A stretch of 64,000 nucleotides of DNA from SHAN690 sp038131955 (GTDB lineage Bacteria > Bacteroidota > Bacteroidia > Flavobacteriales_G > Salibacteraceae): the NCBI GenBank assembly GCA_038131955.1, contig JAYPQK010000009.1, positions 124,001-188,000 on the forward strand, written 5' to 3'. Positions 63,219-64,000 of the stretch are shown here, piece after piece; positions within the stretch are counted from its first letter, which is position 1; every line of letters begins with the position of its first letter. The notes below the pieces were generated by a model. That model searched no databases. It was not told the DNA's origin and was given only the letters and a program-made list of their open reading frames with translations. The position numbers and the translations under genes are program-made.

Positions 63219-64000
63219 ATGAGAGATGCTTTTATAGTTGACGCAATCAGGACGCCAATCGGATCCTTTCAGGGTGCCCTTTCGCCAGTTCGTACAGATG
63301 ATTTGGCGGCATTGGTGATCAAAGAATTGATGTCACGCAATGGTTCGGTTGACTGGGAAAGAGTGGATGACGTCATCCTTGGTTGTGCCAATCAAGCCGG
63401 GGAGGATAATCGAAATGTGGCTCGCATGGCCTTGCTCTTGGCGGGTATGCCTTGGAAGGTGCCTGGTGAAACCGTGAATCGACTTTGCAGCTCTGGAATG
63501 AGTGCGGCGGTTCATGCTAGGAGGGCGATCGCGGCGAACGAAGGAGACTTGTTCGTGACGGGTGGTGTGGAGCATATGACTCGAGGACCATGGGTGATGA
63601 GCAAAGCATCCAAGCCTTACGGGAATGACAGCAAGCTCTATGACTCGAGCTTCGGGTGGCGCTTCGTCAATAAGAAGATGCACGAGCTCTACGGTACCCA
63701 TGCCATGGGTGAAACCGCCGAAAACCTTGTTGATCAATTCAAGATCAGTCGTGAGGATCAAGATGCATTTGCGTACTGGTCGCAAATGAAAGCGGCAAAG
63801 GCGAGAGACAATGGTCGATTGGCGGAGGAGATCGTGCCGGTCGAGATCCCGCGGCGCAAGCAAGATCCGCTGATCTTCGATCAGGACGAGTTCATTAAGG
63901 ATACCACCACACTGGAAATCTTAGCCAAGCTTCGCCCTGCTTTCCGCAAGGAAGGGGGTAGCGTTACGGCCGGTAATTCTTCAGGTCTCAATGACGGTGC
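63219..64000 (+). CDS. Thiolase, probably 3-oxoadipyl-CoA thiolase (3' end outside window)
   Basis: The frame from ATG 63,219 is open to the window end, 260 codons. It opens MRDAFIVDAIRTPIGSFQGA and contains the acylation Cys in ETVNRLCSSGMSAAVHA, both hallmarks of thiolases. In the phenylacetate pathway PaaJ/PcaF cleaves 3-oxoadipyl-CoA to acetyl-CoA and succinyl-CoA, and the neighbours paaI and paaH support that choice; the C-terminal catalytic His and Cys lie beyond the edge. A general acetyl-CoA acetyltransferase remains possible. Confidence 0.88.
   Translation, partial: MRDAFIVDAIRTPIGSFQGALSPVRTDDLAALVIKELMSRNGSVDWERVDDVILGCANQAGEDNRNVARMALLLAGMPWKVPGETVNRLCSSGMSAAVHARRAIAANEGDLFVTGGVEHMTRGPWVMSKASKPYGNDSKLYDSSFGWRFVNKKMHELYGTHAMGETAENLVDQFKISREDQDAFAYWSQMKAAKARDNGRLAEEIVPVEIPRRKQDPLIFDQDEFIKDTTTLEILAKLRPAFRKEGGSVTAGNSSGLNDG

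Overview
The window is chromosomal DNA of a member of the Bacteroidota, most likely a Flavobacteriales bacterium. The evidence is a type IX secretion (T9SS) and gliding repertoire (SprB-type repeats, a PorP/SprF protein, several type A and type B sorting domains), promoters of the TTG/TAnnTTTG type, the pdxA-DUF177-rpmF-plsX-fabH-accB-accC order, and RND metal pumps fused to a TolC domain.

Region 1 (1-11,922) is housekeeping: the 3' end of dxs, a convergent terminator, a minus-strand operon for lipid initiation (accC, accB, fabH, plsX) with rpmF, DUF177 and pdxA, then on the plus strand a T9SS surface protein, riboflavin synthase and lepA.

Region 2 (11,976-27,152) holds a giant surface protein of about 4,250 codons: an M43-type zinc protease domain, a GEVED domain, dozens of SprB repeats, two copies of a domain nested inside SprB repeats, and a type B sorting domain. 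A sprF-like gene and an MBL-fold/rhodanese gene follow. From about 19.39 to 27.12 kb the reading frame is lost every few tens to hundreds of bases across all three genes. This looks more like uncorrected sequence than decay of three unrelated genes.

Region 3 (28,067-49,892) is a 21.8 kb copper/heavy-metal island at the 3' end of a tRNA-Gln gene. Its ends are 16/17-base direct copies of the tRNA 3' end, each followed by a similar terminator hairpin. The left half (plus strand) carries a His-rich exported protein, a CzcA-TolC fusion (frameshifted), CzcB, DUF3703 and a cation diffusion facilitator. The right half (minus strand) reads AraC regulator, HMA-MauE protein, MerTP, GDCCVxC protein, HYC_CC_PP protein, CusA, TolC, permease, CusB, metal-binding lipoprotein and CopB ATPase. 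I see no recombinase.

Region 4 (49,973-55,023) holds a frameshifted yidD, gene remnants, an MbnP-like T9SS protein, a barrel protein, DUF2147, a lipoprotein, a strongly structured intergenic element, and another T9SS protein.

Region 5 (55,154-64,000) is a phenylacetate catabolism cluster (paaC, paaD, paaG, a 3-hydroxyacyl-CoA dehydrogenase, paaI and a thiolase cut by the window end). It is interrupted by a small four-helix-bundle gene flanked by inverted 14-base repeats, and by dacB plus a PKD/T9SS gene.
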